In this document: piece after piece, positions 63,683-64,000 of the stretch
Position numbering within the stretch: position 1 is the first letter of the stretch
Layout: each line of letters starts with the position of its first letter
Source: Solirubrobacter deserti
Lineage (GTDB): Bacteria; Actinomycetota; Thermoleophilia; Solirubrobacterales; Solirubrobacteraceae
Reading direction: 5' to 3'
DNA: 64,000 nt
Assembly (NCBI RefSeq): GCF_027587175.1
Contig: NZ_JAPCID010000010.1
Coordinates: forward strand, 1 to 64,000
Position numbers and translations under genes: made by a program
The notes under the pieces: generated by a model
What the model saw: only the letters and a program-made list of their open reading frames with translations
Told to the model about the DNA's origin: nothing
The model's database searches: none

Positions 63683-63970
63683 TCAGTGGAAGCTGGACGC
63701 GACGCTCTGCTCGGTCTGCTCGTAGTTCACGCCCGCCTGCTGCGTGAGCTGGCTGATGCCCGTCAGGGCTTCCTGGATGCCGCGCGACGAGCGCTGCCAC
63801 TCGGCCCACAGCTCCTGGAAGCGCGCCTGCGCGACGCCCTGCCACTCCGACTGCAGCGGCGCGACCTGGCCGGCCAGCTGGGAGAGCGTGGACTCGATGT
63901 TGGCCGCGCCCGCGTTGAGCTGGGCGCCGATCGACTGCAGCTGCTCGGGGGTAACAGCGATGTTGGGCAT
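63683..63970 (-). CDS. WXG100-family (EsxA-like) secreted protein
   Basis: 95 residues, helix-turn-helix with W43-Q-G45 in LQSEWQGVAQARFQELWAEW, the WXG100 signature, and a C-terminal helix ending VNYEQTEQSVASSF that carries the Y-x3-[DE] export signal (Tyr83 to Glu87). No classical signal peptide, as expected for type VII secretion. It converges with the preceding module at a strong terminator; the rest of the secretion system must lie beyond the window. Confidence 0.9.
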   Translation of the reverse strand: MPNIAVTPEQLQSIGAQLNAGAANIESTLSQLAGQVAPLQSEWQGVAQARFQELWAEWQRSSRGIQEALTGISQLTQQAGVNYEQTEQSVASSFH

Positions 63971-64000
63971 TGGTGGATGTGCCTCCCTTTAGTGCAAACG

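Overview
The window is very GC-rich, with G or C at nearly every third codon position, and is densely packed on both strands. Actinobacterial markers include a type II DAHP synthase, a HelD-type RNA polymerase motor, a WXG100/type VII secretion module, a LexA box of the CGAAC-N4-GTTCG type and a Puu-like glutamine synthetase operon. Together with several secreted families (PKD proteins with a Lys/Arg-rich C-terminal module, Thr/Pro-rich wall hydrolases), they suggest a soil member of the Thermoleophilia/Solirubrobacterales. That placement is inference. I see no rRNA, tRNA, CRISPR array or intact transposon.

Layout. 1-5.3 kb: end of a LuxR regulator; a minus-strand VOC / DAHP synthase / hydrolase / YciI run; an SDR facing an MmyB-like regulator across a perfect palindrome. 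5.4-8.7 kb: secreted S1 protease, radical SAM/SPASM protein, VOC protein and small membrane protein. 8.7-16.5 kb: a complete nitrate assimilation operon (narK-nirB-nirD-nitrate reductase fused to its own flavoprotein reductase), each gene overlapping the next by 4 nt, with a divergent TetR gene. 16.5-20.4 kb: REP-like palindromes, then HelD and an ABC-F ATPase transcribed divergently from overlapping promoters. 20.4-29.9 kb: PKD protein, J-domain protein, a small two-repeat secreted protein, an RsbQ-like hydrolase coupled to a PAS-GGDEF-EAL protein, a large RTX-like repeat protein and an ankyrin protein. 29.9-35 kb: aminoglycoside phosphotransferase remnant and a Puu-like operon (glutamine synthetase, GntR, APC permease, peptidase C26, SDR). 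35-43.7 kb: SCP2-like protein, a three-domain wall hydrolase, GNAT/FUSC pair, methyltransferase, beta-propeller protein and Ski2-like helicase.

43.7-51.5 kb: a small gene directly behind a perfect LexA box, methyltransferase/cupredoxin, glycosyltransferase, a FIST-EAL gene remnant, Fpg, a CoA-ester lyase, and a sulfatase broken by three apparent 1-nt deletions next to an intact formylglycine-generating enzyme. 51.5-56.3 kb: ECF sigma factor with a membrane partner, an MFS transporter and a secreted protein made of two related halves. 56.4-60.1 kb: sdhCAB. 60.2-64 kb: start of a type VII secretion effector cluster, closed by a strong bidirectional terminator and a WXG100 gene.

Two genome-wide habits stand out. 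About two dozen adjacent genes overlap as ATGA, GTGA, TTGA, TGATG or once CTGA, implying translational coupling. At least a dozen first genes have a TANNNT -10-like hexamer only 6-9 nt before the start codon, implying leaderless transcripts.
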